DNA of 42,229 nt from Cytophagaceae bacterium (GTDB taxonomy: Bacteria > Bacteroidota > Bacteroidia > Cytophagales > Flexibacteraceae): assembly GCA_027485575.1 (NCBI GenBank), contig JAIXQU010000166.1, positions 1 through 42,229 of the forward strand. Direction: 5' to 3'. Below the pieces are notes generated by a model. The model saw only the letters and a program-made list of their open reading frames with translations, was not told the origin of the DNA and searched no databases. Each line of letters starts with the position of its first letter. Within the stretch, counting starts at the first letter, position 1. Position numbers and translations under genes: made by a program. Shown here piece by piece: positions 8,420-19,500 of this stretch.

Positions 8420-9094
8420 CTACCAGTAGCTGATTCCAAAGTTGAGAAATCCAAAATTGCCCTTGCCGAATTCACCATGAATTGCCAAAGTCTGGTAAAC
8501 AAAATATTTTGCTCCTAAAACAAATCCAAAAGAGGGAGACCAGGTCGCTTCATAGTTTCTGGCAGATTCAAAACGGGTTTCTATATTCCAGGTTTGGCTT
8601 AGTAATCCAGCGGAAAAAGTAGAGTAAATATCCCATTTCTTAATGTCAAGTCCAGCCCCAAGATACTTATTAATCACATCGCTGCCATGAAATGTTATCC
8701 TCGCTCCCAGGGTCAGATTCCTTAGTTTGCTGGAATAGGTTTCACCAAGGTAACTATCGCTATAAGTTATTGACTGATATCCAAGATAAGGCCCGATTGC
8801 CCAATGGGGCTCCAATGAATATTCAGCAGCAGCCGAAATTGGCAAAAAAGAACTTCTGGTCCCATAGCTGGATTTATCACTGATGCCAAGACTTGTACTG
8901 AAATTTAACCAGACAGAACCTTTTGGAAAAGGCCATTTGCTTCCAGTGCCTGGAAGGCTTATTCCTAAAATTCCTCTTCCAAAATTTGAGTTTTCAAAAT
9001 TAGATGACTTGCTTGAGGCTGAAAATGCATTTGCATTATCCAGCACCATAAAGGAGGATACAAAAAGCGGAGTTAATAAGGAAATAGTTTTCAT
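8420..9094 (-). CDS. outer-membrane beta-barrel protein, function unknown
   Basis: The ATG at 9094 gives 224 residues beginning MKTISLLTPLFVSSFMVLDN with a signal peptide cleaved after about ANA. An upstream in-frame ATG at 9124 would only add a polar His/Tyr-rich stretch in front of the signal peptide and would run close to the -7 element, so I reject it. The mature part alternates hydrophobic and polar residues in short beta strands separated by Gly/Ser turns (LEPHWAIGPYLGYQSI, LRNLTLGARITFHG, YFVYQTLAIHGEFGKGNFG) and ends in an aromatic residue (SYW), as expected for an outer-membrane barrel of the small porin/OMP_b-brl type. Substrate and role cannot be inferred. It is transcribed alone. 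Confidence 0.7.
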   Translation of the reverse strand: MKTISLLTPLFVSSFMVLDNANAFSASSKSSNFENSNFGRGILGISLPGTGSKWPFPKGSVWLNFSTSLGISDKSSYGTRSSFLPISAAAEYSLEPHWAIGPYLGYQSITYSDSYLGETYSSKLRNLTLGARITFHGSDVINKYLGAGLDIKKWDIYSTFSAGLLSQTWNIETRFESARNYEATWSPSFGFVLGAKYFVYQTLAIHGEFGKGNFGFLNFGISYW

Positions 9095-9121
9095 ATGTGG
9101 ATGGTAGTAAAAATGATGATT

Positions 9122-9129
9122 CAAATTTA
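9122..9129 (-). promoter_or_regulatory. candidate -7 promoter element for the barrel gene
   Basis: On the minus strand this reads TAAATTTG, an exact TAnnTTTG match 28 bases before the chosen ATG at 9094. No clear -33 TTTG is seen; a TTTA lies 17 bases upstream. Confidence 0.3.
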
Positions 9130-9379
9130 ATCAATTTTCCAACATATAAACTTGATTACTAGGAAGATGTGAAGTTTTCTGTAAAAATGAAGGGAAATAA
9201 CACATTACAAACCAGAGCACACCTACCAAGAACACGCAAGGGATTCTTATTTAAAGAATTATAGATTTTTCCTTATTAAAAAAAGCTGGAAACAACTTGT
9301 GAGAAAATGATTAAAAATAAATGAAACCTAATTTTTAAACTCTCAGAAGGAAAAGCCAGATTTGCATCAAAAATCATCA

Positions 9380-10213
9380 ATGGATAAGGTTTGGTTTATA
9401 ACGGGTGTTTCCGGAGGACTTGGAAAATCAATAGCTAAGGCGGCAGCAGAACAAGGAAATGTGGTTGTTGGTAGTTTAAGAAATGAAGAACAATTTCAGG
9501 AATTCCTGGATTTGATTCCTGGAAAAACATTTCCTGTTCTTTTGGATGTCAGAGACTTGCAACAAAGCAAAACGGTAATTGATCAAATTATTTCTACCTA
9601 TGGCAAGATTGATGTGCTGGTAAATAATGCGGGTTACGGTTTAGTGGGTGCAATTGAGGAGCTCAGTCATGAAGAGCTTCGTGACCAAATGGAAGTTAAT
9701 TTCTTTGGAGCCTTGCAATTATGTCAACTCGTACTTCCTTCTATGCGTAAAAACAGGCTGGGTCATATTTTTAATATCTCGTCTATTGCCGGCTTAAATG
9801 GAAGCAATGCACTTGGCTTATACAATGCCAGCAAATTTGCCCTTGAAGGATTTTCAGAAGGGATGATGCTGGAAACCAAACATTTAGGAATTAAAGTTAC
9901 AATTGTTGAACCAGGTCCGTTCAGAACCAAATGGGCAGGTGGTGGTCTAATCCACGCCAAAAGAAATATACCTGACTACGAATCTGTTACTTCAGTTTTA
10001 AGGAGCCGTTTGGAAAAAGTAAATGGCAACCAACCCGGCGATCCAGACCGTGCTGCAAAATTAATTGTAGAGGTTGCCCTGACTGAAAACCCACCATTAA
10101 GACTTCTTTTGGGTGCATCCGGATATCAGGTTATAGAATCGAAGCTCAAAAGACTGACTGAAGAATTGATGACCTGGAAAGAAAAGGGAATTGCCACTGA
10201 TTTTGATTCATGA
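9380..10213 (+). CDS. short-chain dehydrogenase/reductase (SDR) oxidoreductase
   Basis: A classical SDR of 277 residues from the ATG at 9380; a TTG at 9362 would add six non-family residues. The Rossmann nucleotide-binding motif TGVSGGLG is at the N-terminus right after the first strand (KVWFIT), followed by NNAG, the catalytic Ser in ISSIAG and the YxxxK pair in LYNASKF. The acidic/basic pattern after strand 2 (GSLRNEEQF) suggests NADP(H), but this is not decisive. The C-terminus is long enough for a small-molecule reductase of the ketoreductase/oxidoreductase class; the substrate is unknown. The stop overlaps the next lipoprotein gene by 4 bp (ATGA), making SDR, lipoprotein and ruvB a probable operon. 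Confidence 0.85.
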   Translation: MDKVWFITGVSGGLGKSIAKAAAEQGNVVVGSLRNEEQFQEFLDLIPGKTFPVLLDVRDLQQSKTVIDQIISTYGKIDVLVNNAGYGLVGAIEELSHEELRDQMEVNFFGALQLCQLVLPSMRKNRLGHIFNISSIAGLNGSNALGLYNASKFALEGFSEGMMLETKHLGIKVTIVEPGPFRTKWAGGGLIHAKRNIPDYESVTSVLRSRLEKVNGNQPGDPDRAAKLIVEVALTENPPLRLLLGASGYQVIESKLKRLTEELMTWKEKGIATDFDS

Positions 10214-10659
10214 AACTGAAAACCATAAAGTTAAATTATAGAGTATTTTTTTGGTTTGGATTGATTTTAGCATTGGCATGCTCAAAAGATACCAATTTAA
10301 TTTCACCCATTCCTGATGTTATTGTCAGGGAGCAATTAAACCTGAATTCCGCTGAAGCCTTACCCCTAAAATCCAGAGACGGAACCTTTGTTTACATAAA
10401 AGGAGGCTTAAAAGGAATCATTGTTTACAGAAGATCACAGGACAATTTTTTGGCATTTGAACGAAAAAGCCCATACCGACTTGAAGATTCATGCGGAATA
10501 ATTTCAGGCCATAGCTCATATTTGTATATGATAGATTCGTGTCATAATTGTACTTTTGACTGGCAAGGACAGCCAACTGGCGGACCTTGCAAGGACATTA
10601 TGAAACAATATCAGGTTCAATATTTAAATAATTTTACTTTACTGATTACCAACCCTTAA
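10210..10659 (+). CDS. Rieske-like lipoprotein with degenerate cluster ligands
   Basis: 149 residues. The N-terminus has a lipoprotein signal (GLILALAC, lipidated Cys24). The C-terminal region has the layout of a Rieske [2Fe-2S] domain: an iron-binding-loop-like [10 protein letters not shown], then [20 protein letters not shown] and a closing beta strand with LLITNP. Aligned with the canonical CxH...CxxH pattern, the first Cys is Ser87, the first His is Tyr89, the second Cys is C111 and the second His is C114. C95 and C127 are also present. It probably keeps the fold but not a normal cluster. Similar degenerate Rieske-like proteins are known next to housekeeping genes in Bacteroidota. It overlaps the SDR stop by 4 bp and ends 2 bases before ruvB. 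Function unknown. Confidence 0.7.
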   Translation: MKLKTIKLNYRVFFWFGLILALACSKDTNLISPIPDVIVREQLNLNSAEALPLKSRDGTFVYIKGGLKGIIVYRRSQDNFLAFERKSPYRLEDSCGIISGHSSYLYMIDSCHNCTFDWQGQPTGGPCKDIMKQYQVQYLNNFTLLITNP

Positions 10660-10661
10660 CC

Positions 10662-11690
10662 ATGAGAGAGGACTATTTAAGTGGAGAATCTGAGGGATTT
10701 TCACCCGCAGAAAAAGATATTGAAAGGGCTTTGCGGCCACTCAGTTTTGAAGATTTTACCGGGCAAAAACCGATTGTTGAAAACCTGAGAATTTTTGTTG
10801 GAGCTGCCAAAATGAGAGGAGAAGCTTTGGATCATGTTTTACTGCATGGCCCTCCCGGCTTGGGAAAAACTACACTTAGCCATATCATATCCAATGAGTT
10901 GAGGTCTCAGATTAAGATAACCTCCGGCCCTGTTATGGAACGTCCCTCGGATTTGGCTGGACTTTTGACCAATCTTCAAACCAATGATGTGCTTTTTATT
11001 GATGAAATCCATAGGTTGAATCCTGTAGTGGAGGAGTATTTATATTCTGCCATGGAAGACTATACGATTGACATTATGTTGGATTCCGGACCCAATGCCA
11101 GAACAGTTCAAATTGCCTTAAACCCCTTCACGCTTATTGGGGCCACAACCCGATCGGGTTTGCTCACATCTCCGCTTCGGGCCCGCTTTGGTATCAATTG
11201 CCGACTTGAATATTACGATGCCAAACTGTTAACCACCATTGTCTTACGATCTGCGCAATTGTTAAAAACGCCAATTGAAGAATCAGGCGCTTTTGAAATT
11301 GCAAGGAGAAGCCGGGGCACCCCAAGAATTGCCAACAATTTACTTAGAAGAACCAGAGACTTTGCTCAGATAAAAGGAGATGGAAAAATCACCCTTGACA
11401 TTGCCCAAATGGCATTAAAGGCACTACACGTAGACCATAATGGTCTGGATGAAATGGATAACCGGATTCTTAACACCATCATTCAGAAGTTCAAAGGTGG
11501 ACCAGTCGGTCTTTCAACCATTGCTACGGCAGTCGGCGAGGAATCCGAAACCATTGAAGAAGTATATGAACCATTTCTTATCCAGGAAGGATATATGAAA
11601 AGAACCAGTCGTGGAAGAGAAGCCACATCATTGGCCTACAAACATTTGGGGATTATTGAGCCCACCAGACAAGGTACCTTATTTGAATAG
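10662..11690 (+). CDS. ruvB: Holliday junction branch migration ATPase RuvB
   Basis: A 342-residue full-length RuvB, the hexameric AAA+ motor that with RuvA drives branch migration of Holliday junctions. Visible are the N-terminal SFEDFTGQ motif, Walker [10 protein letters not shown], Walker [10 protein letters not shown], the [17 protein letters not shown] sensor/arginine-finger region, sensor 2 in [17 protein letters not shown], and the C-terminal winged helix ending with YKHLGI. The ATG comes 2 bases after the lipoprotein stop. Neither ruvA nor ruvC is adjacent, which is usual for this phylum. Confidence 0.97.
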   Translation: MREDYLSGESEGFSPAEKDIERALRPLSFEDFTGQKPIVENLRIFVGAAKMRGEALDHVLLHGPPGLGKTTLSHIISNELRSQIKITSGPVMERPSDLAGLLTNLQTNDVLFIDEIHRLNPVVEEYLYSAMEDYTIDIMLDSGPNARTVQIALNPFTLIGATTRSGLLTSPLRARFGINCRLEYYDAKLLTTIVLRSAQLLKTPIEESGAFEIARRSRGTPRIANNLLRRTRDFAQIKGDGKITLDIAQMALKALHVDHNGLDEMDNRILNTIIQKFKGGPVGLSTIATAVGEESETIEEVYEPFLIQEGYMKRTSRGREATSLAYKHLGIIEPTRQGTLFE

Positions 11691-11711
11691 AGGAGTAAAA
11701 ACCTCCTTTTT
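11691..11711 (+). terminator. weak candidate intrinsic terminator after ruvB
   Basis: AGGAG (11691-11695) pairs with CTCCT (11703-11707) over a 7-nt loop and is followed by a T run. The stem is only 5 bp, possibly extended by a G-T and an A-T pair. It lies directly at the ruvB stop, between two convergent genes. Confidence 0.4.
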
Positions 11712-11739
11712 AGATATTATTCCCCAATTAGAGTAAGCC

Positions 11740-12129
11740 TTAAGCTACACTTCTTCTGGATTTTAAGTCCTGAATTTCTTCTACTATTTTTTGTTCATCC
11801 AATGGTTTGGAATAAAAGGAGTCAAATCCAAGGCTTAAAAACCTTGCTTCGTCCTTTTCCGAGCCATATCCTGTGGTAGCCAGAACTTTACAATCTGGCT
11901 GAAGCCTTTTGATTAAAGGTAAAATTTCAATTCCTGCTTCTGTATATTGTCCCAGATGAATATCTAATAGTACAAAATGAAAGCTTTCTCTTTGGACCCA
12001 GTAAATGGCTTCATCTTTTGTGCTGGCATGGCGGATTTTGCAATGCGGTTTTAATGCATTTGCCAGTGCCCATGCGTTTATAAACTCGTCTTCGACGAGC
12101 AATACGCTGACTTCGAATGGAGTATCCAT
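11740..12129 (-). CDS. single-domain response regulator (CheY-like)
   Basis: A 129-residue stand-alone receiver domain: acidic pocket E13-D14-E15 (LLVEDEF), phosphoacceptor D56 in FVLLDIHLG, conserved Thr in ATTGYG and conserved Lys in FYSKPLDE. There is no output domain, so it would signal by protein interaction or act as a phosphate sink. The start is 11 bases after the aspartate kinase stop on the same strand, implying co-transcription. The partner kinase is not in the window unless the sensor at 5585 cross-talks, for which there is no evidence. Confidence 0.88.
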   Translation of the reverse strand: MDTPFEVSVLLVEDEFINAWALANALKPHCKIRHASTKDEAIYWVQRESFHFVLLDIHLGQYTEAGIEILPLIKRLQPDCKVLATTGYGSEKDEARFLSLGFDSFYSKPLDEQKIVEEIQDLKSRRSVA

Positions 12130-12140
12130 GGTGGTTGGTT

Positions 12141-13409
12141 TTAGGTATCAGATCGGATCAACAATTGGCAAGTGTTGCGTGACCGTTGATCTAAGATACT
12201 GATATTAGCACCTTTAACGAAATTAATCGCCTCCTGGCTATAATTTTTAATGGTAATTAGTGTAAGATTGTCGTTGTGAAGTATAGAATATTGAGAGGCT
12301 AAATGTCTGGTTATTAGATCGAGTGTTTCTTTTTTTATTTCTGAGACCACTGAAATGCTGGTTGCTGAAATCTGAAGCATCTGAATCTTTAAATTTTCAC
12401 GATTGAACGCATGAAGCACCTCTGTAATATTTTTTTCATCCATAAAGGAGTAATCCTTAGAGGTAAATGAGACCAAAGTTTGTTTTTTCTTCACAATAAA
12501 GGCTGGCTCTGACCAATGTATATTTTCAGAACCAATCCGGGTTCCGGATTTTTCGGGTTCTAAAAAACTTCGGACGAAAAGCGGAATTCCCTTTTGAGCC
12601 AAAGGCCGGATTGTTTTTGGGTGGATTACTGTCGCACCATAATAGGTAAGCTCCGCTGCATCCTGATAACTTAGGATTGGCAACAAAACTGCACCTTGAA
12701 GCCATTTAGGGTCTGCATTCAAAACCCCGGGTACATCCTTCCAAATCGTAACTGATTCTGCATTGAGGCAATGGCCAAGCAAGGCTGCAGTATAATCTGA
12801 ACCTTCTCTTCCTAGGGTAGTTAAAAGGCCATTTTTTGCACCACCGATAAATCCCTGGGTTACCACAATTCCTTTTTTCAAAATTGGCTCCAGGTTCTTT
12901 CTGATACTTGAAACGGTTTCATCCATTTGAACCAAGCCTTCTCTCCAGGTCATATCGGTATGAATCAGAAAACGGGCGTTCTGCAAATTCACATTTACAC
13001 CCTTTTTCCGGAGATACAAGGACAAAATTAAGGTAGATAGATATTCTCCAAAAGTTACTATCTGGTCATATCCCAAATCAAAATCAATGCCTTTTGAATG
13101 GATGAGTTGAAATTCCAGTCTGGTAAAATATCTGGCCAGAGCATCTTTTGAATCAACATCTTCAATTCCAAACAGACCGCTGGTTATGGTTTCATGATAA
13201 TATTTCAGGTCGTTAAACTCTTTTTGATAGTCCTCTGCTTGCCAGGCTTTTTCAAAAAGAATTTCCAGGGCATTTGTTGTTTTACCCATGGCCGAAACAA
13301 CAACAACCAAATTGTTTTCCTGACCTTGATTTTGAATGATTTTACATGCGTTTCTAACACCATCAGCATCTTTTACTGATGCTCCACCAAACTTAAATAT
13401 TTTTACCAA
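12141..13409 (-). CDS. lysC: aspartate kinase (monofunctional)
   Basis: A 422-residue aspartokinase catalysing ATP-dependent phosphorylation of L-aspartate, the first step to lysine, diaminopimelate, threonine and methionine. The N-terminal signature is KIFKFGGASVKDADGV (a KFGG motif). The kinase core has VVVVSAMGKTTNAL, TQGFIGG and TTLGREGSDYTAALLG; the C-terminal part (about 300-422) carries the ACT-domain regulatory region. There is no homoserine dehydrogenase fusion. The start is the ATG at 13409. It is followed by a CheY-like gene 11 bases downstream. No lysine riboswitch is seen in the short leader. Confidence 0.93.
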   Translation of the reverse strand: MVKIFKFGGASVKDADGVRNACKIIQNQGQENNLVVVVSAMGKTTNALEILFEKAWQAEDYQKEFNDLKYYHETITSGLFGIEDVDSKDALARYFTRLEFQLIHSKGIDFDLGYDQIVTFGEYLSTLILSLYLRKKGVNVNLQNARFLIHTDMTWREGLVQMDETVSSIRKNLEPILKKGIVVTQGFIGGAKNGLLTTLGREGSDYTAALLGHCLNAESVTIWKDVPGVLNADPKWLQGAVLLPILSYQDAAELTYYGATVIHPKTIRPLAQKGIPLFVRSFLEPEKSGTRIGSENIHWSEPAFIVKKKQTLVSFTSKDYSFMDEKNITEVLHAFNRENLKIQMLQISATSISVVSEIKKETLDLITRHLASQYSILHNDNLTLITIKNYSQEAINFVKGANISILDQRSRNTCQLLIRSDT

Positions 13410-13470
13410 ACCGATGCCACTAATTAGATTACAAAGAAATGATGTTAAACTGAGCTTTCTAAGCGGATAA

Positions 13471-13504
13471 AAAAAAACCCTCGTTTTTGACGAGGGTTTT
13501 TTTT
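13471..13504 (-). terminator. intrinsic terminator of the giant gene
   Basis: ACCCTCG and CGAGGGT form a G/C-rich stem around a TTTTTGA loop, flanked by A and T tracts on both sides, so it is structurally bidirectional. It begins immediately after the giant gene's stop codon (13505) on the minus strand, and lies 61 bases upstream of lysC on the same strand, insulating the two. Confidence 0.92.
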
Positions 13505-16500
13505 CTATCTGATTACCAGATTTATACTTTTGGTTACAGGCACTTCTGCTTCACTCAAGGAAGAGATTTGAAGCCTGTAAATTCCAGCTGGATAACCTCT
13601 TAAATCAAGCTTGACTTTTTGGTTTCTGGAACCATTATTCAACTGACCAGCAACCTCTTGTCCCAAAATGTTCAAAACACTTAAATACACCATTTCGGTC
13701 AAACCAGAAAGGTCCAAAGTGAAATCTCCGTTTCCAGGATTTGGATAAACAGTTGGATTAAATACTTGAATCTCCGGATTACAATTAAGGGGAAGTGAAT
13801 TAAAAATATTTTTCTTGCCTGTTCCATCCATCATGGTTAATCGAACCTGGTTAAAGCCAGAAGGAATTTTAGGTAGCATTATTTTATAATCACGTTCCTC
13901 ACCTGAGTTTCCAGCAGCATTGGTAGTGGCAATGGACTCCCAATTTTTTCCATTGGCTGAAGCTTCAAGGGTAAATGTTTTGGAATCTTTTTCTCTAAGT
14001 GTTTTCCAGATAAACTCTGTTCCACTTTTCCCTTTACAATTCAAACTGAAGAAAGCAAGATTAATATCTAAAGGATTGTTCAATTCAGAAGCTCCGGTCC
14101 ATTCTGAAAATTGAGGAATTCCGGTTTTTGTGATGGTATTACCAATGTCATCCAACACTGCATTCTGCACTTCCCAGTTTACTCCATTGAATCTCCAGAG
14201 GTCCAGTTCGGGCTCATTGATCGTTCCACTTGCTGTTACAAGTTCGTCATCAAAATAATTGAACACTAACTTGGCATTCAAAGACGAGTTATTGGTTGGA
14301 TGAATTTCGTATCGTCTGTTCAAACCAAAGCCCGTTCCAAACACGATCTGGGTATGCTTCCGGATAACCTGAGTCGACCCCAAATTGGCACTGGAAAAAA
14401 GGATGGCTCCTAACCCTGCCACATCCACATTAAAGGGGGCATTCAGATTGCGTATTGCCTCAATGGTTCCTCCCGACAATCCGGTAACCCGATTGAACTC
14501 TGTTTCATTGATAAGGTTTCCAGTGGAGCCAAGGTCTAATTTGAATCCATTTAACTCTACACCTCCGGACAATAAATTCAATTGGTTACTTACCGTAATA
14601 TCAGAACCTAATATGACATTCTGTGATGAGGTTGTTTTATTGACAACCAGGTTATAAAAGCCCATATTACCAGACACTGTGGAATTATTCAGTCCCACAA
14701 AAGTCACCGGCAAACTATTCGGCGTCAACGACCCGTTCACTGTTATGTCACCACCGATATTCAATGATGACCCCGAGCCCAGCACCAATGTTGATCCTGA
14801 ATTCACAAGTAGGTTGGCATTTGTAGTCAACGAACCTGAAAGGGTACTGGAAGCACCATTGATTGCCAGAACACCATTGCCATTGATTGTATTCGAAGCG
14901 GCATTCAGGTCATTATTCACCGTCAGCGTATATCCGGTTGGAATGGTAACCAAGGCTCCAGTCAAAAGTACCAGATCATTACACTGCCCATTTCCTCCTG
15001 AAATAAATGTTGGCTGATTGGCAACACTACCAATAATCGCTTTATCTCCGGCTCCAGGCACTGAGGCCGGAATCCAGTTGCTTGCCAGATTCCAGTTGCT
15101 GTTGGTGGTACCTATCCATATTTTACCTCCAACGGATTGACCAAGCTGGAAGTCACCGAAAGTAGTTCCGGAAATTGAAATTCCTTGAGTGGACGTACTG
15201 GTAATGCTACCAACGGTTGGTTGTGTCCAGGCACTGCTGCTATACCGGGCAATCATAAAATTGAGCGGGTTGGCTGAAACATCCAGGTCGCTGCCAATAA
15301 ATGTAAAGTCTGCATTATAACCCGTAAATCCTGTTACTCCTGAATTTGTTAAGCTCCAGGATCTGTTTGCAGATTTGGTTTGGTCAATGCCCGAGGTGTA
15401 TACCTGAGGATGGTCTCCTGAACTTGTATTGGCTGTAATGAAACCTCCTGCATTGGTTATTCCTGTATAGTTAATTGTTACCGGAGTGTAAGCTGTGGCA
15501 TCGCCAATCTGGAATACAGTTGTGGTGGCAGATGCTGGAATTCCCCTGCTTAGGTTTCCTGAAACATAACTGGTTGCAGATCCTCCGGAAATGGCAGCCG
15601 TTGAATTGACAATCATCTGGTTGGCACCTGTGGAGAAAACTCCGGCAGTCAGTGTCAATTGGTTGGTTACAGTCAAAGAACTGGTTAACGTTTTGATGCC
15701 CGCTCCGTTTGCCGCCAGATTATAAAAGTTCGTTGAACCCGTTAATGTCTGGCTTCCTCCGTTCAGATTTACCGTTCCGCTTCCGGAACTAAATCCCCCT
15801 ACACCCACGGTATTTACCCAATTGCCCATCAGAGAAACGTTCTTATTGTTTGGGTTGGTCAGGACGCCCTGAGAGATCGTGAGGTTTCCATTGACCGTAA
15901 TGTTTGCATTTGGGAGATTCTTAGTGGCAGAGCCTGTGAGTTCTACATTGTTATAAGTGCTTTGTGTACTGATAGTGCCGTTGGTTGTACCTCCGAATTC
16001 GAAAGTACCGCCAGAGGAAGTGATGAATGCCGAATAATCACCACCTGGAAAAAGATACTGGTTAGTAGCCGTTGCTGTTTGCTGAATTCTACCTGTACCG
16101 GAAACAGTTCCGAAGTTATGGGCAATGGTATTTCCAAGATTGAGCGTTCCGTTAACAACAACTGAAACAGCATTTCTTGTATTTCCAGTAACATCAATTG
16201 TATGGCCAGCTGAGATTACAGCCTGGTTGAAGTTTGGAAATGTGAAAGCAGCAGCACCTGCATGTTGCAGAGTGGCATCGGTTGACCAGGAATTCGGATC
16301 GTCCCAATTACCTCCTAAGGTTGCGTTTCGGCTGTAGAACGTGCTTAAAGTTCCAAATTCTGTGGTTTCACCAACAGTAAAATCACCATCAAAGTAATTG
16401 ACCCCTGTGAGCGTAGATTTGTGGTTAATGGCATCAACTGTACTTGCTATTCCGGCATTTGGTGCCCAGGTGCTGGTTAAAAACCGGCCTGTTACATAGC

Positions 16501-19500
16501 TCGCTTCATTCCCTTCTACATCCAATGGCTCGTAAAAATACGTGTGGGTCACAACTGTGCTTCCATTAAAACCTGTTGAACTTACTCTCCAATAATATTC
16601 CAGTTCTTTATTGTCTGGATCGGTGGTCGCTGGATGCCTGGTATCTACTGATTTTAAAGTGATTGTTCCTGCTACAGTGTTTGAAGTAACATTGAAGCGA
16701 ACGGGAGTATATTTCAATGTAACTCCTATAGGAAAAGTAAAGTCGTGGGCACTTGCGGGATAAGATTTCGTAACACCCGCATCACTTGTAACTCCATTTA
16801 CCCGAATCATATTGGAACTTGAAAATAAGCCAGTGACCGCACTTGAAGCACCCAGGCTTAGTAGATTGTTATTGATGTAGAAAATACCATTCGCAATATT
16901 TAGATTTCCGGATAGAGTAACAGGAGATTCTGCCACAACCCCTGCTGAATTTGAAATCCTGATGCTTCCAAAATTGGCTGTGGCTCCTGACACTATGGAT
17001 TGGCTCACGCTACCCCCAAATACCAGAAAGCCAGTTCCGGTAGAAGTATGGCCACTATTGTTAACTACATCCAATAAAGTGGTGCAAAGGTTTGCTCCGG
17101 TATTGAAAGTACCCGTGTTCAGATTTAACTTCCCATTTACCTGCAAATTCGTATTTGACCCAAGTGTTATCTGACCTCCAGAAAATGAATTTTGAATTGT
17201 AAGTACCCCAAAGTTGGTGAGATTTCCCAAAACCCCTGATATGGATTGACTTGCTGTGGAACTTGAAAAAGTAGTTACCTGTGAGGAATTACCTGCCTGA
17301 TATCCCCCAGCATTTACACCGGTTGTAGCTAAAGGATTCTGGTTTACCAGATTACCTCCAATAGTTACATTTAATGAGTTTGCAATAAAAGAAGACCCAC
17401 CTTCTATCCGAAGTGTATTCTGAAGCGTCAAAGGATTATTGTTCAGGGTAAGACTTTTACTTGTGGTGGTACCGTCTATGGTAAGATTATTCAATGGAAC
17501 CTGAATATCAGCAACAAAGTTCATGGCAGCGGTAGTTGCACTGGTACCGATTTTTACTTCCCCACCCGTTACAGAGTTGGAAGATGGGTCTAGGAAAAGG
17601 TCTTTAAACAAACCGCTGGCAGCACCCACCCGATCAATAATCAAAGTAGAATTGCCAGACATGTTAAACTGGGAACCCGAATTCAAAATTTCTAGTTTGG
17701 CACGGTCGAGATTTGCGGACCCTGACTTACCCCTGATTGTCACTGTACTTGTTCCGGATTGGGTATATTTCAAAGAACCGAACTGGCTAAAAATCGATCT
17801 TCGGATCTGGCCGTTTACATTCAAAGCACCTGATCCCGAAATGGTTAGTTCCGGAATGCCATTGCTGGCGTATTCCAGGTCATTACTTTGGTTAAAAGCA
17901 CTGTTTCCAACGTTGATTATGCCTGCCAAAATGGTTAAATCACCTACGAGCTTTAATTCAGCATTAGCGGCATTTACATCGGCTATGGACACATTAGCTC
18001 CTGAATTATTCAATGTAAAGGCCCCGGTAGATGGAATGGTAAAATCAAATCCAGCGGTATTTGTTAATGTAATGCTTCCTGATTTTGACCACTTCAAATT
18101 TCCACTTTGAAGGTTTAGCCAATTGTTGGAAGGCGCAGAAAAAGTTCCAAGGGTGCTAACTTCCAGCTCTGTAGCCGAGCTCGTTCCTTTGTTGATAACG
18201 AGTCCGCTCAAGGAAACAGAAGCACCAGCATTGGAACCATTAAATACTTTGGAACCCGGCCCCTGAAAAGTAAGGGTTGCTTTTGATGCATTATTAAAGC
18301 TAATGACTCCTTCGTTAAAAAAGTTTCCATCCAAATTTAAGATGTGTGTTACAGCCCCTGTATTTGCCGTTTGAATGCCCCCGTTGGTGTTGATGGTGAT
18401 GTCGTCCTTTACATACAGGGTCTGGGCAAAGGCATCGCCGAATTCCAATCTGCCAGAGGTTGCCAACAAATCGAAATTGATGGTCAGATTACGGGAAGCG
18501 GCATTTGGAAGCAAAGCCTTTCCAGTACTGGAACCATTGATTTCCAAATTATTATAAATCAATAAATCTTTATCGGGGAAAGTGATCGAACGGGATGCAC
18601 CCGGATTGATCAAAAGGTCTTTATAGGTATCAATTGAAATCACATTTGGTGCATCGGTAACCGAAGGGATAGCAAAATCCTGTGAGCCCGTTGTGTAATA
18701 TTCCGTCTTTCCTCCTGTGCTCTGAAAAAACAATCCAAAGTCCCCTGCCGGAAAAACCGCCGAAGACACGGCCGAAGAAATCCTGATGGTACCCGAACCT
18801 CCTGCGGTCGCATAAGGAATGGCGCCAAAATTATTACCTGTGGTCGTTTGACAATCAAGTATAGAGCCCGAATTAACAATCAAACTTCCGGAAACCGTTC
18901 CGTTTGTGGTTACTGTTACGGTGTGGTTATTTGAACCTCCATCACCGATCAATACAGGAGAATTTGAGGAAGGGATACTGGCACTGGCCGCTCCCCCAAA
19001 TGCTATGTTTGACCAGGTTGAAGGCGTGTTCCAATTTCCATTTATTCTTGAGTAATAAGGAGTAACCACGCCAAAAGCGGAAGGATCCCCAGCTGTGTAA
19101 TCCCCATCTGTATAGCTGACACCCGTAAACGAGATATTTTGGCTTGATTCGTCAACTTTAGTAACATCATTTATGGTGGTATAGGCAATGGCCAAATCAT
19201 TGTAATATGCCGGAATGTAGGTTAGGATGGAACCTGTGGATATGGCTGTACCATAATTAAAAGTATAGTTAACCGAATTGGCTGGTATTCCAGAGAAACC
19301 GCTGGTCTTAATTTTCCAGTACAAATCGAAACAACTGGTGCTGGTTACATACAATTGTTTGGTTCCAACGGGTCTCACATCCAGGGCACCCCAGGTTGTA
19401 GGTGCAGATGAAAATTGAATGGTTGCCGGACTGTAGACGGTTCCATATCCAAAGGGAAATGTGACGGCTGCCGTTGAACTAAAGGTTTTTTTGATGCCCC

